A stretch of 64,000 nucleotides of DNA from Alloactinosynnema sp. L-07 (GCF_900070365.1 NZ_LN850107.1:3596001-3660000); one strand, 5' to 3'. Positions 33,615 through 42,287 are shown, counted from the first letter of the stretch. The notes: generated by a model from the letters alone, not told the origin. Numbers and translations: made by a program.

Positions 33615-34973
33615 TCAGCACACCTCACGCAGGAACCCGGGCAGGGGTCGGTCGTCCGCGGCCGGGACCCAGCGGCCCTCCACCTCGGCGTAGTCGTAGG
33701 CGGGTCCGTCAGCGGCCAGCGAGCGCAGCGCGGCCACGAGTCGGTCGATGTGTTCGGCGGTCGTGCCAAGGCCGATGCTGGCGCGCACGGCCCGCTGCTC
33801 CCGCGCCCCCGCGCGGCCCAGGAGCCTGCGGGTGGCGATGTGGGCGCAGAACGCGCCGTCGCGCACGCCGATGCCGTGTTCGGCCGACAGCGCCGCGGCG
33901 GCCAGACCAGCGTCGAGGCCGTCGATGCTGAAGCTGAGCACGCCGACCCGGTCCTGCTCGGGGCCGAACAGCTCCAGCACCCGCAGCCCAGGGATGGCCG
34001 TCAGGCCCGCGCGCAGCCGCGCGAACAGCGCCCGCTCGTGCGCGGCGACGCCCGCCCAGTCCCGCGCGAGGACCTCGCAGGCCACGGCCAGCGCGTGCAC
34101 GCCGACGACGTTGGGCGAGCCCGCCTCGTGCCGCTCGGGCACCGCGGTCCAGGCCACGCCGAGCCGGTCGCCCCAGTCCACGACCTGGCGGGTGGCCCCG
34201 CCGCCGACCAGGTACGGGTCGGCGGCCTGCAGCCAGTCGGAGCGGCCGATCAGCGCGCCCGCGCCGAACGGGGCGTAGAGCTTGTGGCCGGAGAGCACGA
34301 CGTAGTCGACGTCGAGCGCCTTGATGTCGACCGGCCGATGCGGCGCGAGCTGCGCGGCGTCGAGCGCGACCCGGGCGCCGTGCCTGCGCGCGACCGCGGC
34401 CAGCGCGGCGATCGGCCACACCTCACCGGTGACGTTGGACGCGCCGGTCAGCACCACCAGCCGGGGCCCGACCGGGCACTCGGCGAGCGCGGCGTCGAGG
34501 GCGAGCACGGTGTCACCGGCGTGCGGCGGGGTCTCGATCCGACGCACGCGCGGCCCGCGCCACGGCAGCAGGGCGGCGTGGTGCTCGGTGTCGAACAGCA
34601 CGACCGATGTGCCCTTGGGCAGCGAGCGGGCCAGCAGGTTGAGGCTGTCGGTGGTGTTGCGGGTGAACACGACCGCGTCCGACGAGCGCGCGCCGACGAA
34701 TTTCCGCAGCGTGTCGCGGGCCTGGCCGTAGACGCTCGTGCACACCTTCGAGGCGAACCCGGCGCCCCGGTGCACGCTGGCGTACCAGGGCAGCAGCTCG
34801 TCGACGGCGTCGCGGACGGCGTCCAGACAGGGGGCGCTGGCGGCGTGGTCGAGGTTGGCGTAGGGCACCTCGCGGCCGTCGAGCAGCGGCACGGTCAGCC
34901 GGGAGCCGACCACGGAGGGCACGGTGGTCTCACAGGCTTCGGCGACTCGGGCGGTCGGCAGGGCGAGCGTCAT
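33615..34973 (-). CDS. Class V aminotransferase / cysteine desulfurase-like enzyme under SAM riboswitch control
   Basis: A 452-residue fold-type I PLP enzyme resembling cysteine desulfurases and selenocysteine lyases. The PLP lysine lies in LSGHKLYAPFG (K231), and the PLP-contacting LDAAQLAPH motif is at about 204-212. The upstream SAM-IV riboswitch implies a role in sulfur amino acid metabolism, for example releasing or channelling cysteine sulfur when S-adenosylmethionine is low; the exact substrate is not determined. The ATG at 34973 follows GGAG at a distance of 8. It runs as a single-gene unit after the riboswitch. Confidence 0.85.
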   Translation of the reverse strand: MTLALPTARVAEACETTVPSVVGSRLTVPLLDGREVPYANLDHAASAPCLDAVRDAVDELLPWYASVHRGAGFASKVCTSVYGQARDTLRKFVGARSSDAVVFTRNTTDSLNLLARSLPKGTSVVLFDTEHHAALLPWRGPRVRRIETPPHAGDTVLALDAALAECPVGPRLVVLTGASNVTGEVWPIAALAAVARRHGARVALDAAQLAPHRPVDIKALDVDYVVLSGHKLYAPFGAGALIGRSDWLQAADPYLVGGGATRQVVDWGDRLGVAWTAVPERHEAGSPNVVGVHALAVACEVLARDWAGVAAHERALFARLRAGLTAIPGLRVLELFGPEQDRVGVLSFSIDGLDAGLAAAALSAEHGIGVRDGAFCAHIATRRLLGRAGAREQRAVRASIGLGTTAEHIDRLVAALRSLAADGPAYDYAEVEGRWVPAADDRPLPGFLREVC

Positions 34974-34982
34974 GGCTGGCTC

Positions 34983-35125
34983 CGGGTCCGTGGGACCCCA
35001 CCGAGGGGTCCGCGCTTGCCCGCTCACACCACGCGACGGGCCGGGTCCTCACCCGGGGCACCCCACCGCGGAGGAGGGTTGCCGTCCAGCTAGCCGGGGC
35101 TTGACGCTGGCGCTCATGACCTTGT
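34983..35125 (-). promoter_or_regulatory. SAM-IV riboswitch with alternative hairpins
   Basis: Read on the minus strand from 35121, the leader contains GGTCATGAGCGCCAGCGTCA, then AAGCCCCGGCTAGCTGG, CGGCAACCCTCC, CGCGGTGGGGTGCCCCGGGT, GAGGACC and, after a variable arm, GGGCAAGCGCGGACC at about 35007-35022. This matches the SAM-IV class known from actinobacteria, including the P1 pairing GGTC/GACC and the 3' pseudoknot strand. Downstream, GGACCCC/GGGGTCC (34993-35011) can form a hairpin that uses the same GGACC, and GGGTCC/GGACCC (about 34983-34997) can form a competing one next to the GGAG ribosome site. Control at translation is inferred. The rest of the gap to 35193 shows no gene. Confidence 0.88.
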
Positions 35126-35193
35126 TCCCGACGCTAGCGCACAAGACACACTCACGCAGCCCCGTCCAAATCTTGGGACTCCAAAGCATTCGA

Positions 35194-36675
35194 CTAGCCG
35201 GAACCGGTCTCGCCTTTCCACCGCGCGTAGCGGCCCGCCCGGTCGACCGCGCGGATCCGGGTCTCGGTGGCCGAGCGGACCGCCTGGGTGGTGACCACGA
35301 GCACCTGGTCGCCCTCCTGCAGCCGGGTCGTCGGCCCCGGAGTGAAGCCCTTGCCGTCGCGGGCGACCAGGCTGACCGTGGCCCCCGGCGGCAGCCGCAG
35401 CTCGGCCAGGTACACGCCGTGCAGCTTGGAGCCGACCGGGATGGTGACCTGCAGCAGCTCGGCGTCGAGTTCGTCGAGGGTGGCCACGTCGACGTCGATC
35501 TCCCTGGCGCTGGCGCCGGTGTCCAGGCGCAGCACCTTCGACAGCGTCCGCAGGGTGCCGCCCTGGACCAGGGTCAGCACGATGACGAGCACGAACACCG
35601 CGTCGACCAGCTGGTAGGCCCCGTCGACGCCTTGGGACAGCGGGATCATGGCCAGCACGATCGGCACGGCGCCGCGCAGGCCCGCCCAGGAGAGGAAGAC
35701 CTGTTCTCGCCATGGCACGCGGAACGGGGTCATCGTCAGCAGCACCGACGCGGGCCGGGCCAGCAGCGTCACCACCGCGCCCGCCACCAGGCCGGGCACG
35801 ATCGCGTCCAGCAGCCGCGCGGGCGACGCGAACAGTCCCAACAGGACGAACAGGCCGATCTGCGCGAGCCAGCCGAGCCCCTCGGCGAACGACAAGGTGT
35901 CGGCGCGGTGCGGCAGTTTGGAGTTGCCCAGCACCAGCCCGGCCACATAGGTCGCCAGCAGGCCCGACGCGTGGATGAACTGTCCGGTGGCGAACGCGAG
36001 CACGCACACCGCGACCGTGGCCAGCGGGTAGAGGCCGGTCGCGGGCAGCGCGGCCCGACGCAGGGCGTGGGTGCCCAGCCAGCCCAGACCCAGCCCGACC
36101 ACCGCGCCGACGCCGAGTTCGTAGGTCAATGTCAGCGGCAGCTTCCACGTGATCGGGTCGGACGAGGTGAGCAGCACGACCGCGATGTAGCAGGGTGCGT
36201 CGTTGAGACCGGACTCCAGCTCCAGCGACCCGACCAGCCGCCGGGTGACCTTCAGGTTGCGCAGCACGCTGAACACCGCCGCCGCGTCGGTCGATGCGAG
36301 CACCGCGCCCCACAGCAGAGCCAGCCGCCAGTCGAACCCCAGGATCCAGTGCAACGCCACTCCGGCGACCCCGACGCTGATCGCGACGGCCACTGTGGAC
36401 AGTGCGATTCCCGGCCACAGCGCCGGTTTCACCTCGTCCCACCGGGTCGTGAGCCCACCCTCGGTCAGGATCAGCACGAGCGCGGCCAGGCCGAGCGCCT
36501 GGGTCAGCTCCGCGTTGGAGAACTCGATGCCCGCCCCGGCTTCGCCGAGCAGCACGCCGATCCCGAGGTAGAGCAGCAACGAGGGCAATCCGACCCGCAC
36601 GGACACGCGTACCGCCAGCACGGCCATCAGGATCACGGCCGCGCCGATGCCCAGCGCCACGGTCAGATCGGCCAC
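35194..36675 (-). CDS. Potassium/proton antiporter (CPA1) with TrkA-C domain
   Basis: A 493-residue NhaP2/CvrA-type antiporter. About twelve transmembrane helices span residues 1-395. Signatures include LESGLNDAPCYIAVVLL (the family's conserved N-D site) and SWAGLRGAVPIVLAMIPL. A cytoplasmic TrkA-C ligand domain follows at about 400-475 (LHGVYLAELRLPPGATVSLVARDGKGFTPGP). It exchanges K+ for H+ across the membrane. A single-gene unit whose GTG start is taken at the conserved N-terminus. The gap before it (36676-36774) shows no clear regulatory site. Confidence 0.9.
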   Translation of the reverse strand: MADLTVALGIGAAVILMAVLAVRVSVRVGLPSLLLYLGIGVLLGEAGAGIEFSNAELTQALGLAALVLILTEGGLTTRWDEVKPALWPGIALSTVAVAISVGVAGVALHWILGFDWRLALLWGAVLASTDAAAVFSVLRNLKVTRRLVGSLELESGLNDAPCYIAVVLLTSSDPITWKLPLTLTYELGVGAVVGLGLGWLGTHALRRAALPATGLYPLATVAVCVLAFATGQFIHASGLLATYVAGLVLGNSKLPHRADTLSFAEGLGWLAQIGLFVLLGLFASPARLLDAIVPGLVAGAVVTLLARPASVLLTMTPFRVPWREQVFLSWAGLRGAVPIVLAMIPLSQGVDGAYQLVDAVFVLVIVLTLVQGGTLRTLSKVLRLDTGASAREIDVDVATLDELDAELLQVTIPVGSKLHGVYLAELRLPPGATVSLVARDGKGFTPGPTTRLQEGDQVLVVTTQAVRSATETRIRAVDRAGRYARWKGETGSG

Positions 36676-36774
36676 GCGGCCTCCAGGGGTCTGGCGGATA
36701 TTGGACGCATTCTCCCCTGTCAGCGGCCCGCGCGCGTCTTCCGAAGCCGCGCCGAGACATCTCTCACCCGAGGT

Positions 36775-36941
36775 CTAGATGATTGATTCCTGACTGTCGC
36801 CTGGTATCGGCTGGTCCACGGCGTCGCTGCCAAGGCGCAGGGACAGCGCGCGTACCGGGTGTACGTGGCTGTTCCTGCAACGCGGGCAGCGGCGTCGTGG
36901 GCCGGTCGAGACCTGGTGACAGTCAGGAATCAATCATCTAG
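36775..36941. repeat. 167-bp palindromic element, copy C
   Basis: Near-perfect terminal arms: CTAGATGATTGATTCCTGAC at the left and its exact complement at the right end (36922-36941), with CTAG at both termini. A nested stem (CACGGCGTCGCTGCC with GGCAGCGGCGTCGTG) surrounds a loop with GTACCGGGTGTACGTGGC. The right arm supplies the last codons and stop of the DUF167 gene. Confidence 0.8.
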
Positions 36942-37205
36942 CAACCGCCGCAGGGTCTCGGCGGCGTCTGGAGGGGCAGGGTCGACGTCGATGACCTTGT
37001 CCCGGCCGCGGTCGCCGGTGACGATCTTCACGTCCTGCCCGCGCACGCCGAACGCCTCGGCCACCGCACGGCGCACCGCGTCGTTCGCCTTGCCCTCCAC
37101 CGCGGGCGCGGCGACGGCGACGACCAACGTGTCGCCCTCGCCCCACCGGCCGCCGACCCGCGCCTTGCGCACACCGGGTTTGACCCGGATACCGAACCGG
37201 AACAC
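36930..37205 (-). CDS. DUF167/YggU-family protein
   Basis: A 91-residue protein with the family's RVKPGVRKARVGG start and AAPAVEGKANDAVRRAVAEAFGV core. The fold is known, the function is not. The GTG start overlaps the TetR gene's TAG stop by one base. The last three codons and the TGA lie inside the arm of the palindromic element, so the native C-terminus may have been altered by its insertion. Confidence 0.85.
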   Translation of the reverse strand: MFRFGIRVKPGVRKARVGGRWGEGDTLVVAVAAPAVEGKANDAVRRAVAEAFGVRGQDVKIVTGDRGRDKVIDVDPAPPDAAETLRRLLDD

Positions 37206-37771
37206 TAGGAATCCGCCGGAGTCGCGAGCACAACGTGCAGCACATCGTCGACATAGGCCCGCCGGGCCGCGGGCGACTGGGCCAGCGCCCCCGGCGTCGC
37301 CCGCATGAGCTGGGTCTGACCCAGGTAGATGGAGTACGCGACCACCGCCCGCCGTCTGGCCTGGGCACGGCCGAACCCGAGTTCGGCGAACTGCGTGGTG
37401 AGGTAGCCGAGCCTGCGTTCGGTGACCCTGGAGACCGCCGCCGACACCTTGGGATCCGACGTGGACGCCAGCAGCGCCAGTTCGATCTCCCCGCCCGTGT
37501 CGAGCACGGCGCCGAACAGCAGCCGCAGCCGCTCGTGGGCGGTCGCGCCCCGGTCGGCGAAGCTGATCACGGCCTCGGTGTGCTCGCGCTCCCAGCGCGC
37601 CAGCGCCGCGTCGAGCAGCGCGTCGCGGGTGGGGAAGTGCCAGTAGAGGCTGCCCTTGGTCGCCCCGACCCTGGCCGCGAGCGGCTCGACGGCGACCGCG
37701 GCCGCACCGCCCTCGGCGATGGCGGCCAGCGCGATCTCGGTCCAGTCGTCCTTGGTCCTCCGCTTCGGCAC
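37205..37771 (-). CDS. TetR-family transcriptional repressor
   Basis: A 188-residue regulator. The N-terminal helix-turn-helix is in WTEIALAAIAEGGAAAVAVEPLAARVGATKGSLYWHFPTRDALLDAAL (about residues 10-58), with the typical KGSLYWHF recognition helix. The C-terminal helical domain would bind an unknown ligand. It starts with GTG opposite an SRPBCC-like gene; two palindromic sites lie between them, so it likely represses both. Confidence 0.9.
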   Translation of the reverse strand: MPKRRTKDDWTEIALAAIAEGGAAAVAVEPLAARVGATKGSLYWHFPTRDALLDAALARWEREHTEAVISFADRGATAHERLRLLFGAVLDTGGEIELALLASTSDPKVSAAVSRVTERRLGYLTTQFAELGFGRAQARRRAVVAYSIYLGQTQLMRATPGALAQSPAARRAYVDDVLHVVLATPADS

Positions 37772-37775
37772 GATC

Positions 37776-37814
37776 CATACGGTACCGTACAGAAAGAACT
37801 ATACGGTTCCGTAT
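37776..37814. promoter_or_regulatory. Two TetR operator half-site pairs
   Basis: Two related palindromes, TACGGTACCGTA (37778-37789, perfect) and ATACGGTTCCGTAT (37801-37814), 11 bases apart in the 56-base gap between the TetR gene and the rightward gene. The first lies 6 bases upstream of the TetR start codon. Together they would let one repressor silence both directions. Confidence 0.75.
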
Positions 37815-37827
37815 GGAAGGACTCCTG

Positions 37828-38331
37828 ATGATCCACAATGTGCACCAACGAGAACTCCCGGTCGCCCCAGCGGTCGTCGGTCGCCTGCTGGACGAGATCC
37901 AGGGCGCCGACAGCCCGATCTGGCCGGTCGACGCCTGGCCCGCGCTGCGCTTCGACCGCCCGACCGCGGTTGGCGCGGTCGGCGGACACGGCATAGTCCG
38001 CTACTCCTGCACCGCCTACCGGCCCGGCCGGATGATCGAGGCCACCTTCGCGCCCGGCTTCCTCATCGAGGGGACCCACACCCTCGACGTGCTCGACGGG
38101 CCGACGCCCGACTCGTGCGTGCTGCGCCACGTGATCGCCGCGCGCCCGCGCGGAATGGGCCACCTCGCCTGGCCGCTGGCGATCCGCTGGCTGCACGACG
38201 CGCTGCTGGAGGACCTGCTCGACCGGGCAGCGACCTCCGTCGGACACCCGCCCGCCCGCCGCGCGCGGTGGTCGCCGTGGGTCCGATTCCTGCACCGCCG
38301 CATGCGAAGCACAGTGGCCGCAAGGGCGTAA
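37828..38331 (+). CDS. SRPBCC-like conserved protein under TetR control
   Basis: A 167-residue protein with polyketide-cyclase-like features (ELPVAPAVVGRLLDEIQGADSPIWPVDAWP at the start; GRMIEATFAPGFLIEGTHTLDVL; CVLRHVIAARPRG), suggesting a lipid-binding SRPBCC fold. Substrate is unknown. The ATG at 37828 has AGGA 7 bases upstream; the ATG at 37813 lies in the operator and is less likely. It is probably the repressor's main target. The following 174 bases to the next gene show no clear feature. Confidence 0.7.
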   Translation: MIHNVHQRELPVAPAVVGRLLDEIQGADSPIWPVDAWPALRFDRPTAVGAVGGHGIVRYSCTAYRPGRMIEATFAPGFLIEGTHTLDVLDGPTPDSCVLRHVIAARPRGMGHLAWPLAIRWLHDALLEDLLDRAATSVGHPPARRARWSPWVRFLHRRMRSTVAARA

Positions 38332-38505
38332 GAGGTACACCCGAACGGCCCATCAAGCGTTCCCGCATCACCCGTAAGGCCGCTAGGCCACTTAACGGAA
38401 AGTTGCAGTACGCAAGGGCGTGATCATCGGTTTACCATGGTCGAACCGCGGCCCCAGGATCACCCCACCCAGCAAGGAGATGCCCGTCCCCAACCGGGCA
38501 ACCAT

Positions 38506-39939
38506 ATGACCGCACACCGTTGGAGCGTCCTCTCCGCGGCCCGTTTCACCCTGCGTTCCTGGCGCTGGCGCGTCGAGGCGCGCACGCTGGTGGCGGGCCG
38601 CACCCTGCACCGACTCGCCGTGCCGCTCGGCCTGGCCGGGCTGACCGCGGCACTGCGGGTCGCCGTCATCGACTCCCCTGCCCAGCCAACGGAAACCCAT
38701 CACGTCGCCCAGGTGTTCGCCCTCGCCGAGTTAGGGCAGTCACTCGACCCGGGCAGCGCGGTGTCGGCCCCGCTCGCGTGGTTGCAGATCGGCGGTTACG
38801 CCGCCGCCACCGACGCCTTCGCCCGGCACGCGGGCGCGTTGGCCGCCGCCCGCGAGCCGATGGTCTTCGCCGCGGCCGCGAGCGCGCTGCTGATCTGGTT
38901 GTTCGCCAGGCGGATGGAGTTGTCCCGGTGGACGGCCGCCGCAGCGGTCGTGGTCGTCGCCCTCTCGCCGCTGGCGGTGTCTATGTCGACCACCGTCCGT
39001 CCGGAGAACGCCGCGCTGCCCTGGGCGCTGGCCGGACTCGGTCTACTGTGGACACAGAATCGGCACCGGTCACTGGCCCCCGACCTGTGGGCCACCGCGT
39101 TCCTGGTGATCGCTGTGATCACCGCCCCGGTGACGCTGGCGCTGGCGCCGGGCGCGGGCTGGCTGATCTGGCGCCGCCGCCGCAAGCGCTTGTCGCTGAT
39201 GCTCGCCTCGATGTTCGGCATCGGCGTCGGCATCGGCCTTGGCGCCACGGCCGTGCTCGAAGGCATCCACCTGGCCGGGGACGGACCCGCCCCCGCGCAC
39301 TGGATCGCGCTCGACCCGATCCTGGCCGCCACCGGTGTCTTCGCCGCCGCGGGCGCCCTGTTCTCCTACCGGCTGCGCCCGCTGGCCGTCGGCGTGCTCT
39401 CGCTGATCGTGGTCGCGATCATCCCCGGCGGCCCCGGCACGGGCGCGCTGGCGGTGCTGCTGCCGCTGACCGCGCTGCTGGTGGCGGGCACGGTCGAGTG
39501 CGGCGTCACCCATCGCGCCCGGATCGGCAGGCACACGCTGGTGCGCCCGTTCCTGGCCCCCACTGTCGCCCTGGCCATGACCGTGGTCGGCTTCGCCGTG
39601 CCCGCGTGGATCGGCGGGCACAGCGCCGCCGCGGCGGCCGACCCCGGCCCCAGCGCCGACGCGGCCACCTGGCTGCGGGTGAATCTGCCGGAAACGGTCG
39701 TGATGACCGACGAGACGACCTGGGTCGACCTGGTCCGCGGCGGCCGGTCCCGGTCGGTCACCACCCGACCGGCCGAATGCCCGGCCACCTGTCTGGAGCA
39801 GTCCTGGCTGCTGCTGACGCCCGCGCTGCGGACCGACCTGACCGCCCACCCGGCCCTGGCCGCCGTCGCCGGTCGCAGCCGACTGGTGGCTGTGTTCGGC
39901 GACGGCGCCGAACAGATCGAACTCCGCGTGGTCGAGTAA
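38506..39939 (+). CDS. Polytopic membrane protein, GT-C/ArnT-like
   Basis: A protein of about 477 residues with ten or more hydrophobic helices and large external loops, resembling actinobacterial glycosyltransferase-39-like membrane proteins. The first loop contains the DSPAQPTETHHVAQVFALAELGQSLDPG stretch, and the C-terminal 120 residues form an external domain (ADAATWLRVNLPETVVMTDETTWVDLVRGG). The expected acidic catalytic pair of the first loop is not clear. The start is uncertain: ATG at 38506 lacks a strong ribosome site, and ATG at 38437 is an alternative. Confidence 0.65.
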   Translation: MTAHRWSVLSAARFTLRSWRWRVEARTLVAGRTLHRLAVPLGLAGLTAALRVAVIDSPAQPTETHHVAQVFALAELGQSLDPGSAVSAPLAWLQIGGYAAATDAFARHAGALAAAREPMVFAAAASALLIWLFARRMELSRWTAAAAVVVVALSPLAVSMSTTVRPENAALPWALAGLGLLWTQNRHRSLAPDLWATAFLVIAVITAPVTLALAPGAGWLIWRRRRKRLSLMLASMFGIGVGIGLGATAVLEGIHLAGDGPAPAHWIALDPILAATGVFAAAGALFSYRLRPLAVGVLSLIVVAIIPGGPGTGALAVLLPLTALLVAGTVECGVTHRARIGRHTLVRPFLAPTVALAMTVVGFAVPAWIGGHSAAAAADPGPSADAATWLRVNLPETVVMTDETTWVDLVRGGRSRSVTTRPAECPATCLEQSWLLLTPALRTDLTAHPALAAVAGRSRLVAVFGDGAEQIELRVVE

Positions 39940-39940
39940 C

Positions 39941-41551
39941 TCAGCCCAGACCCGCCAGGAACCGACCGGTCACCGCGACGGCGGGCTCCGACGACCCGGC
40001 TCCTTCCACCAACACGGCGAACGCCACATCCCCGCGATACCCCGTGAACCAGCCATGGGCCTGCGACCCGTCACCGAACTGGGCCGTACCGGTCTTTCCC
40101 GCCACCGCGCCGTACTTGGCCAGCGCCTTGCCGGTGCCGGACGTCACGACCTCCCGCATCATCGCGCGAAGGGCGCCGATCGTGGCCCCGGACGGCGCGC
40201 GGTAGCCGGTCTGCACGACGGTGTCGACCGTGGCGAACAGTCTCGGCGTCACCGGCTTGCCCGCCGCTACCGTCGCGCTCATCAGCGCGACGCCGAACGG
40301 GCTGGTCTGCACGGTGCCCTGCCCGATGCTGTTCTCCACCTGCTCCGGCGTGCCCGCGGCGGGCTTCACCCGACCGGTCTGGGTGCTGATCCCCGGCACC
40401 TCGAAGTTCGCGTCCAAACCGAAGCGCGCGGCCGATGCGGACAGCGCGTCGGCGGGCAGGTCGCCCGCGAGCGCGGCGAAGGTGGTGTTGCAGGACCGGG
40501 CGAACGCGGTGCGCAGCGGGCTGTCCGGCAGCCCGAAGCCATCGTTCTTCACGCTGCGGGTGCCGATGGTCTTGCGCTCGGGGCAGGGGAGCACGGTGTC
40601 GATCGTCGCCGTGCCCGCGTCCAGCACCGCGGCCGCGGTGGCGATCTTGAACGTTGAGCCGGGCGGATAGAGTCCGTTGAGCGCCTTGGGACTCTCGCCC
40701 GCGGCGGCGTTCTGCGCGACCGCCAGGATGCCCCCGGTCGACGGCTGGATGGCGACGAGCATCGCGGGGCCCGACGCCGAGTCCACCGCGGCCTGCGCGG
40801 CCTTCTGCGCGGACAGTCCCACCGTCGACTTCAGCGGCTCAGCCGCCTTGGCCTCGGCGCCGAACAGGCTCTCCACCTCGGCACCCGCGTTGACCAGCAC
40901 GATCCTGGACGACGGCGCGGGCGCGTCGCTCACCGCTTTCTTCATCGCCGGGGTGAGCAGTGGCGCCACCGTGGGGTCGACCGGCCCGGGGGCCGCGCCG
41001 ATCCACTTCATCAGCGGCTTTCCGTCCTTGTCCAGCACCGCGGCCGCGTCCGGGGTCGAGACCTTGACGTCCAGCGCGAACCCGGGCGCGAGCTTCGGGT
41101 GCACGACCGTGGGTTCCCACCGCACCTGCCACTGGTCGCCGCGAACCAGGGTGAACGTGCTCGGATAGACCCATTCCTGCTCACCGAAACCCCAAGCCCA
41201 CTGGAACGGGACCGCCACCTCCGTGGCGTCCGGCGCGGGCGCGGGCGCCGCCGTCCACGTCGCGGCGATCTTCGCGGGCTTGAGCAGGTTCTTGACGCCC
41301 GCCAAAGTCGAGGCGGCGGCCTGTTTGTCGGTCGTCACCGCCGAGGCGGTGGTGAAGTCCTGCGCCGACAGCGCCTTGAGAAACCGCTCCCCCACCTGCG
41401 CCGCCGTCAGCGTGGGCTGCGTCGCGTTCTTGGTGGACGCGGCGGCGGGCACCCGCTCCCGTGGGAGCAGCACATAGACAGCGGCACCCAGGCACACGAG
41501 CACCGCCAAGGCACCAATGGACAAAATCACGCGTTTGCGCGTGGATGACAC
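39941..41551 (-). CDS. Class B penicillin-binding protein with NTF2-like domain
   Basis: A 536-residue transpeptidase. An N-terminal membrane anchor (about 8-29) precedes a MecA-type NTF2-like domain (about 48-150), then a short dimerisation domain and the transpeptidase domain. All three active-site motifs are present: STFK (S299), SCN (353-355) and KTG (486-488). It would crosslink peptidoglycan outside the membrane; the NTF2-like domain groups it with MecA/PbpA-like enzymes of low beta-lactam affinity. The GTG start has GGGGG upstream. It is separated from the dcw cluster, so it is an accessory enzyme. The 137-base gap above it shows no feature. Confidence 0.9.
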   Translation of the reverse strand: MSSTRKRVILSIGALAVLVCLGAAVYVLLPRERVPAAASTKNATQPTLTAAQVGERFLKALSAQDFTTASAVTTDKQAAASTLAGVKNLLKPAKIAATWTAAPAPAPDATEVAVPFQWAWGFGEQEWVYPSTFTLVRGDQWQVRWEPTVVHPKLAPGFALDVKVSTPDAAAVLDKDGKPLMKWIGAAPGPVDPTVAPLLTPAMKKAVSDAPAPSSRIVLVNAGAEVESLFGAEAKAAEPLKSTVGLSAQKAAQAAVDSASGPAMLVAIQPSTGGILAVAQNAAAGESPKALNGLYPPGSTFKIATAAAVLDAGTATIDTVLPCPERKTIGTRSVKNDGFGLPDSPLRTAFARSCNTTFAALAGDLPADALSASAARFGLDANFEVPGISTQTGRVKPAAGTPEQVENSIGQGTVQTSPFGVALMSATVAAGKPVTPRLFATVDTVVQTGYRAPSGATIGALRAMMREVVTSGTGKALAKYGAVAGKTGTAQFGDGSQAHGWFTGYRGDVAFAVLVEGAGSSEPAVAVTGRFLAGLG

Positions 41552-41688
41552 GTTGTACCCCCAGTACGACGCGAACTCCCCCGAGGCGCGACAGTCGCGC
41601 GAACCCCAGCATGCCAGGACGGCGACCACCCGACCGGGGAACGGCTTTCCTGAAACCAGCTCGTGACGTTACCTACCGACGAGCCGTG

Positions 41689-42180
41689 TTATAGCCGGAT
41701 AGACATGAACGTCGTGGCGATCAGGCCGCCGTCGGGCGTGGTGGCGTAGTCCTCGACGGTCCCGACCCGCTTCCACCCGCGCCGCTCGTAGAGCCCTTCG
41801 GCGGGGCTGCCGGTGTGGGTGTCGAGGATCAGCAGGGTCCGGTTGAGCTCGCGCGCGGCCTCTTCCAGCGCGTCCAGGAGCTTTCCCGCGCACCCGCGCC
41901 CACGGGCGTCGCGGTGCACAAGGAGCTTGGCCACTTCGGCCCGGTGGGTGCCGTTGGGGTTGGCCACCAAGAGCAGCCGCACGGCCCCGACCACCCGGCC
42001 GCCGTCGCGAGCCACCCAGGTCAGTGTGTCGGGCTGGGCCAACGCGCCCGACCACCACGCCACCGCCTCGGCCTGGGTCAGGGTGTCGAGGAACCCGACG
42101 CTGGCCCCGCCCGCCACGCAGTCGAGCAGGACGTCAGCCAGCCCGTCGACGTCCTGCGCGCTCGCCCTCTCGATCCGCAC
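41689..42180 (-). CDS. GNAT-family N-acetyltransferase
   Basis: A 163-residue single-domain GNAT protein. The acetyl-CoA-binding strand-loop is AEVAKLLVHRDARGRGCAGKLLDALEEAA (R-x-x-G-x-A pattern), followed by LNRTLLILDTHTGSPAEGLYERRGWKRVG, the usual C-terminal motif. The substrate cannot be inferred. The GTG start has GGGAGG upstream, and part of the older membrane protein remnant lies in front of and within its 5' end. Confidence 0.88.
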   Translation of the reverse strand: MRIERASAQDVDGLADVLLDCVAGGASVGFLDTLTQAEAVAWWSGALAQPDTLTWVARDGGRVVGAVRLLLVANPNGTHRAEVAKLLVHRDARGRGCAGKLLDALEEAARELNRTLLILDTHTGSPAEGLYERRGWKRVGTVEDYATTPDGGLIATTFMSIRL

Positions 42181-42284
42181 CCGTGACCTCCCACACTCGA
42201 TCCGCCGCCACCCTGACCAGCAGGTACAGGACCGCAGCGTTGCACAGGTGCCAGGCGAAGTGAGTGCCGAGGGGTGAACAGCGG
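42134..42284 (-). pseudogene. C-terminal remnant of a membrane protein
   Basis: Between the ABM gene stop and the GNAT start, one minus-strand frame reads SPLGTHFAWHLCNAAVLYLL followed by VRVAADRVWEV with strong G/C at third positions. The HFAWHL-plus-hydrophobic pattern resembles the last helix of CREST-type (ceramidase/haemolysin III-like) membrane proteins. There is no start codon or upstream part, so it is a leftover fragment; the frame runs on into the GNAT gene. Confidence 0.45.
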
Positions 42285-42287
42285 GTG

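Noticed and set aside
38480..38509. Nine-codon leader MPVPNRATI overlapping the start at 38506
   Set aside because: The purine-rich GGAG directly touches its ATG, leaving no spacing for ribosome binding, so translation is not supported.
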